From Epiperipatus broadwayi (Eukaryota > Onychophora > Udeonychophora > Euonychophora > Peripatidae): a DNA stretch of 64,000 nucleotides. The stretch's first letter is position 1; every line of letters begins with the position of its first letter. The stretch is taken from positions 21,247,401-21,311,400 of the forward strand of contig JAQFVV010000001.1 of NCBI GenBank assembly GCA_028023455.1. The letters are read 5' to 3'. Position numbers and translations under genes: made by a program. The notes under the pieces are model-generated. The model made no database searches. It had not been told where the DNA came from and was given only the letters and a program-made list of their open reading frames with translations. Positions 49,105 through 60,879 of the stretch are shown piece by piece.

Positions 49105-49170
49105 GTTAACACAGAGGCAAAGCCACAAGCTAGAAACTAGTCTAGGGATATTGGATGAGTGGCCACTAAA
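49105..49170 (+). repeat. Dispersed repeat, CTAGTCTAGGG family, copy 3
   Basis: Contains GAAACTAGTCTAGGGATATT, the core shared with 750-835 (inverted) and 3832-3912. Confidence 0.5.
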
Positions 49171-49179
49171 TGGGGATTG

Positions 49180-50115
49180 TATGCACAAACCTTCTTGCAT
49201 TCATTGATTATTCTGGCTTGCACTGATGGTACTACTGTATGGAGAGTTTTGCATCTGCATTATGCTGCATCCATGTTAAAGTGATGATAAATTTATCTTT
49301 TTTAAAAAAAAAAGTAAAAAAAAAAATGTATTTAAAAGAAAATAAAAATTAGGTACACATATATTGAATTCATGTTTATACCAACATTTTGTTATAATGG
49401 ATTAATGATAGATCAATTAAAATTAATAATTACTTTCTTTGTTTTTTGCCATTAATAGTATAGATGTTCTTAAATGTATGCATAGGAAAGAGAAGTTATG
49501 TGTTCATGTATATATAAAATTATGCCAATTATTTTATCATTTCCAAATATTTTAATGAAACTACAGAATAAAATAATAATTTCTATTTTGTCATTTCTTA
49601 GTTTTAACAAATTCTAAAAATAAGTTATTGGAAAAAAAATTGCAAATTGGTTTTTAAAATATTTTTTAATATATTGATAAAACATAGCAAAAAAAATCAA
49701 CATTGTATATTTAAATACGTAAAACAATAAAAACTTGTGGTGATTGATTAATATTATTATTCTAGAAGAAAAGTGAGTAGAATCTAATTTTTTTTTTTTG
49801 AAGGAAACATGCCTTAAGATTATTTTATTAAAAAACAAACAAAATTTCGGAAAAATATTTTTACTTTAAAGCTTTATTTTTAAAAACTGAAAAAGTCGAT
49901 TACCATTATTGTAAATTCCTTTAAAATGATCATGTTTGTTAAAATAAGTATTCTCCAGAAATTCATGAGAAAAAGCACTACGCATGCAGTTAACAAGGTA
50001 TAAAAATGCACATAATTGCACAATTGGATTATAACTTTATGAAAAAGGAGTACCAAAAAATTATATGTAACGTGTTTAAATACATGCATATTCTCTATAC
50101 CAAACTTAATGCAAT
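49180..50115. other. AT-rich stretch, nothing recognised
   Basis: Short minus-strand frames (49614-49838 and 49880-50089) without motifs. Confidence 0.45.
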
Positions 50116-50123
50116 TATAAGGA

Positions 50124-50559
50124 ACTTGACTTCAGACTTTCAAATTCTCCACAGCTATCTACCATTTTATACAACGTGAGAAAGATAAATGATCTCCAAT
50201 ATAAGCATTTCATGCTGAATCAACATTCCTCAGTTGATCCAGATCACCATCTCCAATACATATAATATCGGTATCATCAAGGGATTTGAGAATTTCATAC
50301 TCAGATTTTAAATGATATGGATGGCTGAAGAGTTGTAGAGTGGAGAAGATTGAAGTTTGTCCATTAAAGTTTGAAGATTCGCTATCTTAATGTAAACTGA
50401 GCAGCGATTATGTGTGTGTATGTTAGAGATGGTGATCTGGACCAACTGATGAGTGCTACTTCAACACGAAATACATATATTGGAGATCATTTATCTTTCT
50501 CACATGTATGTGATCATATGTATCAGTTGCTGTGGGGAGTTTGAAAGTCTGACTTCAAA
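50124..50559. mobile_element. Inverted-repeat element, relative of the 32.7 kb repeat
   Basis: Arms 50124-50256 and 50427-50559 are inverted copies: TTGACTTCAGACTTTCAAA against TTTGAAAGTCTGACTTCAAA, AAGATAAATGATCTCCAAT against ATTGGAGATCATTTATCTT, and GATCCAGATCACCATCTCC against GAGATGGTGATCTGGACC. The 170-bp middle resembles the second half of 32732-32965 in reverse (GGCTGAAGAGTTGTAGAGTG). The arms echo the B-box-bearing start of the 32.7 kb copy, so this may be a palindromic derivative of a tRNA-related SINE. Confidence 0.75.
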
Positions 50560-50569
50560 TAATAAATAA

Positions 50570-52510
50570 TGTTTTTTTCTAAATTCATTTAAAGAAGCAA
50601 AATGTGTCCGTACTTAATTTTCAAAATAAAACATGAAAATCTGCTTTATACTACTATACAATAAAAAAGAATGATCTAAGCCAAAACAAAATAATAAAAA
50701 TATAAAGAAAGTGTGCTTCAATCTTAATAAAGAAATAAAAGTATTAACACAAATTTATTAGTATATATAAGTTCAATGAGGCTGCCGGCATTAAAATTCT
50801 TTGATTCCAATAGACATTTTAAAGAAATCATTGAATGAATAAATAATGCTCCCAGAATAGTTGTATTACATTTTAGCATTAAAAAAATATGATTTCCTTT
50901 TATAAATTTTAGTTTCAATAGGAATTTTACTGAAAAAAAAAACGTTGTATATTATAATAGAAATGAAAAATAAAAACAATATAAAGAAATATTTACAATT
51001 TATTCGAATTAGAAAAAAATACTACATGCTGTTAAACATCTAAAATCATAATGAATATACCAGACAGTAAAAAAAATTGAGAAATTACATTCCAGTATAT
51101 GTTAGAGCACTGATGAATAAGTAGCCATGTAGCTACAAATATATCTGGTGAAATAGTTTTTTGTCTCTTTGTTTAATTGCATTTAATTTGCTTCTAAATG
51201 TATTCGTGTGTTCTTGTATCACTTTGTAAAAAAAAAATAAGCATCTTGTGCACCACAGAGCATAAAATATAAATGTGATGATTCATATTTTTACAAAGCA
51301 AACTTTTGAAAAAGTGTTAATGATCTGTAATTTTTGTACAAAATAATTTTATAATTTCATCTTCAGTTATGATTGTATTTGTATATTATAAGAACAATAA
51401 AAATGTACAGAAAAAAATATTATATATTGATATTTTTGTTTTATTTTTTTTTTAAATTATATTTGAGAATTAGATATTAAAGTATATGCATGTGTATGTA
51501 AAACTTGAATACAAACTAAAATCTTTTAAATCATTAACCCATGTGTATGCTTAAGCTGTAACTTCTTTATTTTGTTTAATAGTACCAAGAAATAAATAAA
51601 ATCATTTTTCTCAGGTATGGAGTTTATTTCTATATGAATAACATTATTATGTAAATCATATTCTTGGAAATTGCAGCTATGTAATTATTTTATCATAAGT
51701 ATGTATATAGTTTTTATTTAATATTCATTTAATTGTCTATTTAAAGAACTTCTGCTAAAGTAATTTAAGAATATCTTGTGAATTTTCTTAATTTAAAAAG
51801 CAAAGCAATATCTAATTTTAGTTTCAAACTAATTACGATCCATACCAATAGTCTGTATTGCTTACCAGTTGAGTGAGAAAAGACTAGATTGTTAATGAGG
51901 AAAATTTAGGATCATAATCATATAGACAATCCTATTTTCTGATACCTGGACAAAGATAATATGATTATTATTTCTAAATACAAATATTAAATATTTTGCA
52001 AGTATAAATTAACAATACCATATCATTAAAACACATGTTTACTATTAAACGAATTTGGTTCACTTATAATGAGAGCAAAGCATCAAGGATTATTAGTGTG
52101 AGAAATCTTAAATTTTATTTAGAAAAAATATATATCATTTGACATTCAACAAATCTGCATTATATCCACATAGACATTCAATTTTAGAGAATATTTTACC
52201 TCATTCCTTAATTGTATTTGTCACAATTACAGACATTCATATTTATGTTTTGTTATTCATTAATTCAAGGGAAATTTTAAAATTTGTTTGCTATCATAAA
52301 TAACGTGGTTATTTATTTGATTACAGGCTTAGAATTGATCTTTTACATAAGATCATATACACTTGTATATATTAACACCTAGATCAAAGATTTCACTTAT
52401 GAAAAATACTTCCTCATCTAATATCATATTAATAGTGTTTAGATGGATCTGTAGTATATATCTTTAAATATTACCCTTCACCAGCTATTCCATAATATTT
52501 GGCTAGTAAT
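50570..52510. other. AT-rich stretch, nothing recognised
   Basis: No domain-bearing frames, repeat partners or RNA genes noticed. Confidence 0.5.
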
Positions 52511-52515
52511 AAAGA

Positions 52516-54235
52516 ATGAAGATAAGGAAATATATCACAATCTTTTTAAATCCAATCAATGACATTTTTTTACATGATAACCATGATATTTTTGATTACG
52601 TTTTGAATAATAATGCAAGAATTGATATAATGACTTTTAGTGATACATCCATTTTACATATTTACTTAGATTTGGATAAAGATTTCCAGTTTAATAATAA
52701 CAAAATAGCTTCTTGTAATCTTATAAATGGAAAGCCTGCAGGCCCACATAAAATATTTTGAGAAGTTTTAAAATATGATGGTAGTATGTTAGCTTCAAAA
52801 ATATTGGAATTTTTTAGGAAGATCTTGATTTTTGAAGTTGTGTCAACTAATCTAATAAATATTTTTATTGCTCTGTTTTTTAAAAATAAAGAATTATTAA
52901 TAGAGAAGATTTCAGTAATTACCCTGGAAGATCATTATTTTTCACAACAAAAAAGGATTTTCAAGAATTTTGTTGAATAGGCTGCTTTCAGTTATAGATA
53001 AATGGTTACTAGAAAACTCAATATAGTTTTAAACAGTCAAGAAACACTAAAGATATTATTTTTGTTATCAATCAAATACAAGAGAAGAGTCAAGAATGAA
53101 GGAGTGATTTATGTATTACTTTTATTAATTTAATCAAGGCCTTTGAGTTAGTTAATAGGACAGGCCTATGGTATTGTTTGAGATTACTTGATTGTTCACC
53201 AAAATTTACTTATGAAAAATATGAGACATTTGAATTGAAAACTGGTGTTAAACAATATTATTCTAATATTGTTTTCAATTTTTATGATAGTGGTTTTTGA
53301 AATTATTTATAGGCAGCTTAGTCAAACAGGGATCTGAATATGATACAGGTTTGATGGTAAAAATTTTAACTTTGCATCAATTAAAAGCAAAAACAATAAT
53401 ATTCATCTTTTTGGATTTACAGTATGCTGATGAAAGACAATTTATAGAGTGTTCTTATGTTTTGAATGTGAGTCATAAAGATCTTGTTTTTTAAATGTTC
53501 AAAAAACTCAAGTACTTTGTCAGTTACTGATGTAATAAAAATCCTCAGTAACTTTCAGCTTGAATGGTTATCAACTAGGGAGAATGTAGATCAGTTCAAA
53601 TAATTTGGTAATTTTATTATAGAAAGATGGACTTTGATGTTGATATCCAACACAGATTCTAATATGCTGCTGCACTTTTAGCAAGTTAAAAAATAAAATA
53701 TTTTATCACAGGGAAATAACTATTGTAACTGTTAGTTATATAAAGAGCTGCTATTTTATGCAATTTATGATAATAAAAGTTTATACCCTATTGACATAAT
53801 ATAAAGGCATTAGGATGCTTTATAAAATTTTAAAAATGCAATGGCATGATCATAAAACCAATGAACATTAATTTCATAAGAGAGGTAGGCCCCGTGTATG
53901 TTATAAGGATTATCTCAAAAATATTCTAAAGTGCAATGTTAATTGATTCCATTGAGAAGATATAATCAAGAAAAAATACACTGGATGACTATAATTAGAT
54001 ATGATGTTAAAATGTTTTAGAAAGAGAAGTTTTCTGCTGAAAAAATTAAAAGATAACATCATAAAATGTCAAGTAATCAGAAAAATGAACTAATATGTTC
54101 TATATGTTGTGTTTCAGAGATTGGTTTATATACTCATCACAAAACTCATTTTTAGAGTAGTTTCTCTCTCCCTTCCTTTTTTAGAATTGGAATGACCATG
54201 TTCATTTTAGAGTGGCTGTTTATTATTATTGTTAT
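52516..54235 (+). pseudogene. Third LINE family: RT with C2H2-like C-terminus, decayed
   Basis: Broken frames in the order of a non-LTR RT: LINGKPAGPHKIF (former GKAPGPD, about 52705-52760), EVLKYDGSMLASKILEFFRK, a motif A remnant near 53120-53160 (INLIKAFE-like, in another frame), then LQYADERQFIEC (53416-53452), where the usual YADD has become YADE. Later come DVDIQH-like and RCLYKIL-like remnants, GRPRVCYKDYLKNILKCNVN near 53885-53945, and a terminal CSICC ... GLYTHHKTH (54100-54145) fitting a C2H2 finger. Ends near a TTATTATTATTGTTATTATA run. Several stops and frameshifts; inactive. Confidence 0.75.
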
Positions 54236-54261
54236 TATATATTGCTAATAATATATATATA

Positions 54262-54670
54262 TTGTAACAGTCATATTTGTACATCCATGCAACAAAATCC
54301 AGAGTTTTGAGATCTCAAATCCGATCGCATCTCAGCTCCTTTCCCAACACTCCCTGACTTACTACCCTATGAATGACATATATGAGGTCACACTCAGAAT
54401 CTCTTAATTTACATGCCAACAGTAGTAAAGGGTAAGGCAAGAGACTCAAGAAATAATTAACTAAACAATTGACAGCTCAACTAAACACACACAACTTAGG
54501 GCTGGTTATATAATGCATATATTAATAAATATGTAAAGTGACTCAATATAAACAAAGTGAATAAGATCATAGACATCAATATGTTTAAAATTATTTAATC
54601 TTGTCAAAACAACACAAACAATAACAATTAAGTGCACTGGATATTCCACTCGCAGGTCCATTGGTATGAA
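54262..54670. mobile_element. Putative (TA)n-bounded element, copy 3 (5' part)
   Basis: Starts TTGTAACAGTC after a TA run and shows AACAAAATCCAGA, CCCTATGAATGACAT and CACTCGCAGGTCC in the same order as 45717-46220. Truncated or diverged after about 400 bp. Confidence 0.5.
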
Positions 54671-55285
54671 ATTATCTTGAGGTCAAACCCAGGCTCAGAA
54701 GATTTATGACTGGAGAATCTAATATACTCCAGCCAATTGGGAAACATTTAAAATATCTTAATTCTATAAATGACATTTTACTGTGGCTGCATGAAGTTTC
54801 TAAGAAAGAAAATGGTAAAGAAAGAACAAGCTGCCATGGTAAAATTTTATCAAAGAAACTACAAAATAAAAAGAAAACTGATTCATTAAGATGTGACACC
54901 AAATTGTTTTTGGCAATGCTATGAAAAATGCACCAGAATAAATTATGCAATTGCCAAACCTGCACACAACTGCCCTCCAGTATGTATTTTTTTAGTCTGG
55001 AACTGGGCCAAGATACAAGGTAAACCAACAAGCATACCATCAGATTTAAAAAGGTTCAACAGAACCCTCAATTAATGTTTCTTCCTCAGGTTTTTTCTTT
55101 ACAAAATTATTTATAACCTATTTATTTTTTTTATTATTACATATTAATTTACTATATGTTTCTACTATTGTTATTTTAACCTGAGTTAGGCTGGTTGACC
55201 ACTCAAATAAGCAAAAGCATTTTTATTTGTTTTTTTTATATGTGTGTGTCCTCTGGATGGAGAGATATGAAGTTATGTACACGCT
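54671..55285. other. Unassigned segment with open frames on both strands
   Basis: Overlapping frames at 54706-54924 (plus, 72 codons) and 54672-55040 (minus, 122 codons) have a less biased composition than flanking DNA. The plus frame is hydrophilic and Lys-rich, the minus frame hydrophobic. No domain recognised. It may be part of the preceding repeat, a processed transcript relict, or an unknown gene fragment. Confidence 0.3.
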
Positions 55286-55290
55286 TTTAC

Positions 55291-56396
55291 ATATATATAT
55301 AAAATACATATTTTGCGGGTTCATCCGTGTTAAAAACTTTTAATATCAATATACTGACGTTTCGACTTAAATTTACAATGGAGACAGAGTCTGATGGAAA
55401 ACTCCCTTTTCTTGATGTTCTAGTCACCAGAACACCAAATAGTTTATCTTTTTCTATTTATAGAAAGGATACACACACAGACAGATATTTACATTTCCAT
55501 TCTCATCATCACCCAACTTAGATAGTTTCTGTAGCCAAAACTCTTTTAAATAGAGCAATTAACCTTTCAGATGACACACATCTGAAAGAAGAAATAAATC
55601 ATATTAATAGTGTTTTATTAGCAAATAGTTATAATTACAAATTTATAAAAAAAGCCTTATTTCAAGCCCAAAATAGACAAAATAGGAAACAAAAAGATGA
55701 TAAGTCAGCTATTAGGATTTGTGTTCCATATGTAAAAGGAACTACAGACAGTATCGGATGTATATTAAAACGCTATAATATAGATACAGCATTTTCTGCT
55801 CATCAAAAGATCAGCAATATAATAACCAAGCCTAAGGATTCAATCCCTCTTGAATCTCATGGTGTCTATCAAATCTCATGTAAAAATTATAAAGCTTCTT
55901 ACATAGGTATGAGTAATCATCACATCAGTGTTAGGAGAGATGAGCATGCTAATGCAGTTAAACAACACTCATCATCATCAGCACTCTCACTCCATACTAT
56001 AGATTCAGGTCATAAAATAGATTTTTCTAGTACCAGGATCATATCCAGATGTGATAATCTCTACCAATGCAAAATCAGAGAAGCCATTGAGATACTTAAA
56101 AGGCCAGATTGTATCAATAAGCGAGATGATACGTGCAAACTTCCTCCTATTTGGAAAGATTTCTTTAAAAAACATTCTTAAATTTAACATTTTTGCTATT
56201 GGTGGGATTTTTAATGTTTTATTCAAACCAGTGATTGTAGCACCTCTACAACCGACTTTCTACCTTTTTATAACTCTGTGGATGGCTTGTGTGACCAAGT
56301 CGAAACGTCAGTATATTGATATTAAAAGTTTTTAACACGGATGAACCCGCAAAATATGTATTTTATATATTTAACCCGTGCAAATCTTCGTTTTAA
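55291..56396 (+). mobile_element. Penelope-like element copy 2, 5'-truncated, tandem
   Basis: Starts with an inverted pseudo-LTR piece (55291-55368) that is the reverse complement of 56297-56374, jumps into the RT thumb region at about 55369, and runs to the pseudo-LTR end at 56396, where copy 3 begins without a gap. Nearly identical to 57901-58931, with only a handful of differences seen. A truncated copy upstream of a fuller one sharing a pseudo-LTR is a hallmark arrangement of PLEs. Confidence 0.9.
55369..56184 (+). pseudogene. PLE RT end plus GIY-YIG domain, copy 2
   Basis: Opens at [20 protein letters not shown], then a single stop TAG at 55519-55521 (CAG in the other copies). After that the frame is open to TAA at 56179-56181, because the A-run near 55647 has seven A and keeps the RT tail and the nuclease in one frame. 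The nuclease reads GVYQISCKNYKASYIGMSN (Tyr replacing the usual Cys), SVRRDEH and REAIEILKRPDCINK, ending KKHS. No RT catalytic motifs are present because of the truncation. Confidence 0.85.
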
Positions 56397-58209
56397 CATT
56401 ACTAACCTCTACGGGGAGAAAATTTTTAAACAGCTTCATATATTTGAAAGAACGTGGAGTAAGAAATGTAAGTTACTTTGTAATTTATCTTTTTTGTTAG
56501 CGTGCAAAAATCACAACGTTATACCCACTTGCTGTAAAATTGTGTTTCACAAGAACAATTATAATGTTAGTAAAATTCTAAGGAAAACCAGCAATATTAT
56601 TTTAAACTCTTTTATTAAAGAAACTCGGAAAAATTTAGACAAAATTGATAAAGTATTGCTACATTTACGTTTATTCCTTAGTAATAAAATACATCCTTTA
56701 CTGTGGACTAGTTTTGATCGTATTGCAAGTTTTCGATCGTTTAAAGATTCAGAATTGGTAACAGCAAAGCAAAAGAAAAAATTGCAAATGCTAATTAGAA
56801 CACAATCCCCAAACATTATGTATCCAAATCAAAAAACTGTTTACAATTTATCTAAGAAAGCCCTCTCTACAGATGAAATTTCGGTTTTAGAAAAAGGTTT
56901 CAATTTTGCTTTACCACCTTCCTGGATACCTTTTGAGAAAATTGTCTGTAATGTTGAATCAGCTCTTGATAAAATTGATTCTACATCGGCTGATTTAGCT
57001 AGAGCTGAGATTTGTAATATTTTAAAAAAAGCTAAGCTTCCTAAAAATAATTTTTCAAAGAAAGAAAGACAAGCATTAAATAATATAAAATCGGACAAAT
57101 CAATTGTTGTACTTCCAGCTGATAAAGGTAATGCCACAGTTGTAATGGATCGTGACATTTACCATAATAAAATTTTAGATCTGCTTAGTGATAAAACTTA
57201 TAAACTATCAAAAAAAGATCATACTACATATTTGGAAAAAACAACAAAAGATATTATTAATAAATCACCTATTGAAACAGAGATAAAAAATAAAATAATC
57301 CCTCGTGAAAAATCTTGTGTCTGTCCAAAATTTTGTGGACTTCCAAAAATTCACAAACCAGATGCCCCTCTTCGTCCAATAGTAAGTGCAATAGGTTCTC
57401 CAACTCATATTTTAGCTAGATACTTATCGGATTTCATTAAACCTACAATCCCATCTATTAAATCATATATTAAAAACTCTCTTCATTTTATTTCTGTTTT
57501 AAAAAGTTTAAAAATTAATGCTAGTGACATTCTGGTCAGTTTTGATGTCGTGTCTTTGTTTACAAACATTCCAATTGATGAAGCTTTAAATATAATCTCA
57601 CAACGTTGCAATTTACCAGACCATATTATTGCTTTGATTAAACATTGTCTCTTAAATACATATTTTGTATACAATGGATAGCATTACAGACAAGTTTTTG
57701 GTACTCCTATGGGCTCACCTATCTCAGGAGTAATAGCTGATTTATTCATGGAATATATAGAAACTCGTGCTTTAGAATCATCACCTTTAAAACCTCTCAT
57801 TTGGCTCAGATACATAGATGACACTTTTGTCATATGGCAACATGGAAAAAATACATTAGATGATTTTTTCTTACATTTAAATAATATGCATCTTCATATT
57901 AAATTTACAATGGAGACAGAGTCTGATGGAAAACTCCCTTTTCTTGATGTTCTAGTCACCAGAACACCAAATAGTTTATCTTTTTCTATTTACAGAAAGG
58001 ATACACACACAGACAGATATTTACATTTACATTCTCATCATCACCCAACTCAGATAGTTTCTGTAGCCAAAACTCTTTTAAATAGAGCAATTAACCTTTC
58101 AGATGACACACATCTGAAAGAAGAAATAAATCATATTAATAGTGTTTTATTAGCAAATAGTTATAATTACAAATTTATAAAAAAAAGCCTTATTTCAAGC
58201 CCAAAATAG
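56341..58209 (+). pseudogene. PLE reverse transcriptase, interrupted by one amber codon
   Basis: The frame runs 56341-57681 (446 codons) and, past TAG 57679-57681, on to 58209 in the same phase. The apparent start ATG lies inside the pseudo-LTR, so the first ~18 residues come from it; later ATGs are possible. Residues 251-270 hold SDKSIVVLPADKGNATVVMD, residues 330-365 KFCGLPKIHKPDAPLRP and HILARYLSDF, residues 399-411 VSFDVVSLFTNIP with the motif A Asp at 402. Beyond the stop follow FGTPMGSPISG, RYIDDTFVIWQHG (catalytic aspartates at 57817-57822) and [11 protein letters not shown]. The amber replaces a CAG glutamine codon found in copy 1. The frame is lost at an eight-A run, 58179-58186. Confidence 0.88.
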
Positions 58210-58714
58210 ACAAAATAGGAAACAAAAAGATGATAAGTCAGCTATTAGGATTTGTGTTCCATATGTAAAAGGAACTACAGACAGTATCGGACGTATATTA
58301 AAACGCTATAATATAGATACAGCATTTTCTGCTCATCAAAAGATCAGCAATATAACAACCAAGCCTAAGGATTCAATTCCTCTTGAATCTCATGGTGTCT
58401 ATCAAATCTCATGTAAAAATTGTAAAGCTTCTTACATAGGTATGAGTAATCGTCGCATCAGTGTTAGGAGAGATGAGCATGCTAATGCAGTTAAACAACA
58501 CTCATCATCATCAGCACTCTCACTCCATACTATAGATTCAGGTCATAAAATAGATTTTTCTAGTACCAGGATCATATCCAGATGTGATAATCTCTACCAA
58601 TGCAAAATCAGAGAAGCCATTGAGATACTTAAAAGGCCAGATTGTATCAATAAGCGAGATGATATGTGCAAACTTCCTCCTATTTGGAAAGATTTCTTTA
58701 AAAAACATTCTTAA
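58210..58714 (+). pseudogene. PLE GIY-YIG endonuclease domain, copy 3
   Basis: In the phase one base on from the RT, the linker reads KSAIRICVPYVKGTTDSIG and KRYNIDTAFSAHQKISN, then GVYQISCKNCKASYIGMSN (GVY at 58394-58402, YIG at 58433-58441), SVRRDEH, SGHKIDF and REAIEILKRPDCINK with the conserved Glu; stop at 58712-58714. The domain itself is intact. It is separated from the RT only by the single extra A at 58179-58186. Confidence 0.88.
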
Positions 58715-58931
58715 ATTTAACATTTTTGCTATTGGTGGGATTTTTAATGTTTTATTCAAACCAGTGATTGTAGCGCCTCTACAACCGTCTTTCTACCTTT
58801 TTATAACTCTGTGGATGGCTTGTGTGACCAAGTCAAAACGTCAGTATATTGATATTAAAAGTTTTTAACACGGATGAACCCGCAAAATATGTATTTTATA
58901 TATTTAACCCGTGCAAATCTTCGTTTTAACA
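58715..58931 (+). repeat. PLE terminal pseudo-LTR, copy 3
   Basis: Nearly identical to 56182-56396. Contains GTGGATGGCTTGTGTGACC, then AAGTC(A/G)AAACGTCAG and GGATGAACCCGCAAAATATG. Stem-forming CTTG ... CAAG lies at 58820-58833. Followed by TATATATATGC. Confidence 0.85.
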
Positions 58932-58939
58932 TATATATA

Positions 58940-60690
58940 TGCTTCATGTCAATTTACATGTAAGTCTTTTTAAACCCTGTTATAGAGAAATTTTAAATTT
59001 TACTTTATTAAAAATGTATTAAAGGCTAATAAAAATTCAGTTTTATTTCATTAAATTTATTAAGCTGAGATTGTATAAAATTCTGATAAATAATCAGTTT
59101 AGAAATTCAGCTAATTAAAATTTCTGAATATTTTATTTTTATAAAATTTATAAAGGCAGATTAATTATAAGGTTTAGATACATTTATATTTGTTATTGAA
59201 ATCTTATCTAATTAATAAAAAATAAGATAATTGTTTTGTATCATATATGTACTAAAATGTTTTTTTTTAATATTTGGTCTTGCAGTAAAAAGGTGTTAAT
59301 TAGTATTTAATTATTGCAAGGAATGCGTTAGACAGAAGATATTTGAAATTTGGAAAATTTTATTAATTAATTAATAAACCAGCATAGGATTAATTTGAAA
59401 TTAAGCTGATCAAAATTATTATCTGCAAAAATATTTTTAATTAAAATTAATCTGAATACTTTTTTTCAAAAATTGTATAAATACCTCAGCAAATGTAAAA
59501 ACAGCGTGGTTCTTCATGAAAAAATTCAAGTTTTTCAGGTTCTTCATGAAAAATTCTTCAAGTTGTTCAAGTTCTTTTTTATGATAATTTCTTTAAACTG
59601 TTCAAGTGATTGCTATTCTTCAAGATTGTCAGCAAAAGTTTTAAGAAGTCATTAATTCTTTGGTTGCTAGAGGCCATGAAGAATGATTTGTGAATAGAAA
59701 CTTGTGTCCATTTTTCCTTCACCATATTTGGTGAGTATGAATTTGGAATCCTGTTGGAATTGCTAAAATGCTGTCCATCTGAAGTCTGATGACCAGTGTC
59801 TCTATGCCAATGTTTCTGCATTCACAAATAAACCTGCTGTGCTGTAATTTCAGAAATGCAAAATCATTTCGTCAATTATGCCACTTTCAATCAGATGCTA
59901 TTCTGAAGCACTAGTCTAGCTCCATAATAATCTATTAATTATTAATATTTGAAGAAAGGGGCTATTTATAAGCACCATGTGAATTTCACCATAATAGGTA
60001 CATGGTATTATATCTACATGCCACTCTTCATACCTTTCCATGTTTATTTTAAACTCCTTTATAAAGGTAATGAAAGCAGGAACATTTGAACTCTATGCAT
60101 GTGATTTCCAATCCTACCAGTAAAACAATTCATGTGTATCTCATTTTCCCTTTTTAATTATATTATTTATTTTTGTGTTACTTTTATTTAATTTAATATT
60201 ACACACATCATATCTTTAATTTGATATTATACATATATGTTAACCTGTATTGTCAAGAATGATTGGATATATTGCTATATGTGGTCTTTTTAAAGTGTTA
60301 TATATTATATGTGCTAGATTTATTATTTGAGGATCAAGTCACTGAGGGCTATTTTGTAAACATATTTTTGTTTCTTAAAATTTTGAGAATCATCTTTCTC
60401 CCTCCTCTTCCCTTAAAAGAAAGCTAATTAATTAAAAGCATAAAGATATTTTAATCCTCTATCCCTCACTTGGCTTGAAGATTTTGTTTTTCTAAAATAT
60501 ATCAAGTCAAAAATTCCAATTGAAACTTTATTTTTGCAATTATCAAGATTATAAAACCAGGTTTCTTTTTTATAAACAAATGTAAAAATCAGTTGAACTA
60601 ATTTTAAAAACAATATTAAAAATAGAGTTAATTTATATTTAAAGGGACAAATATATATGTCATTTACATTAGCATCTAATATTTTATTAT
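58940..60690. other. AT-rich stretch, nothing recognised
   Basis: A local repeat of TTCTTCATGAAAAA at 59510-59553 and nearby TTCAAGTT motifs are the only structure noticed. No domain-bearing frame was found. Confidence 0.5.
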
Positions 60691-60699
60691 ATATATATA

Positions 60700-60870
60700 A
60701 CAAAATAAATGTCCGCTAATATCAATAATACAATAACGAAACTTAAATATATCCCAAACAACGGTAAACAATTTATAATACAATATAAATAAAAACTCAA
60801 TAAAAACTCATAAAGAAATATTTTCGATTATATTCATAATCATTTTCAACTCAACTTTCAAAATGGAATA
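60700..60870. repeat. Solo arm with ATAAATGTCCGCTAAT end motif
   Basis: Starts after a TA run with ATAAATGTCCGCTAATATC and ends before another TA run near 60870. The start resembles the outer ends at 15800-15826 and 34711-34740 (reverse). It includes GAAATATTTTCGATTATATT, loosely similar to the GAAGTACTTTCGACTATAC core of the TIR element. Probably a solo end of the same fold-back superfamily. Confidence 0.45.
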
Positions 60871-60879
60871 TATATATAC

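Larger units (their letters stand above)
56297..58931 (+). mobile_element. Penelope-like element copy 3, near full-length
   Basis: Begins in the pseudo-LTR shared with copy 2, contains an N-terminal region, RT core, linker and GIY-YIG nuclease, and ends with a second pseudo-LTR (about 58715-58931) followed by a TA run. Total about 2.6 kb. Only two coding lesions were noticed: one TAG and one A-run frameshift. Catalytic residues of both RT and nuclease are present, so this is the youngest retroelement in the window. PLEs reverse-transcribe their RNA at the target site; the RT is related to telomerase. Confidence 0.9.

Noticed and set aside
56559-57674. Minus-strand frames inside the PLE (56559-56816, 56841-57158, 57483-57674).
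   Set aside because: Antisense shadows of the RT frame, whose plus-strand reading carries all conserved motifs.
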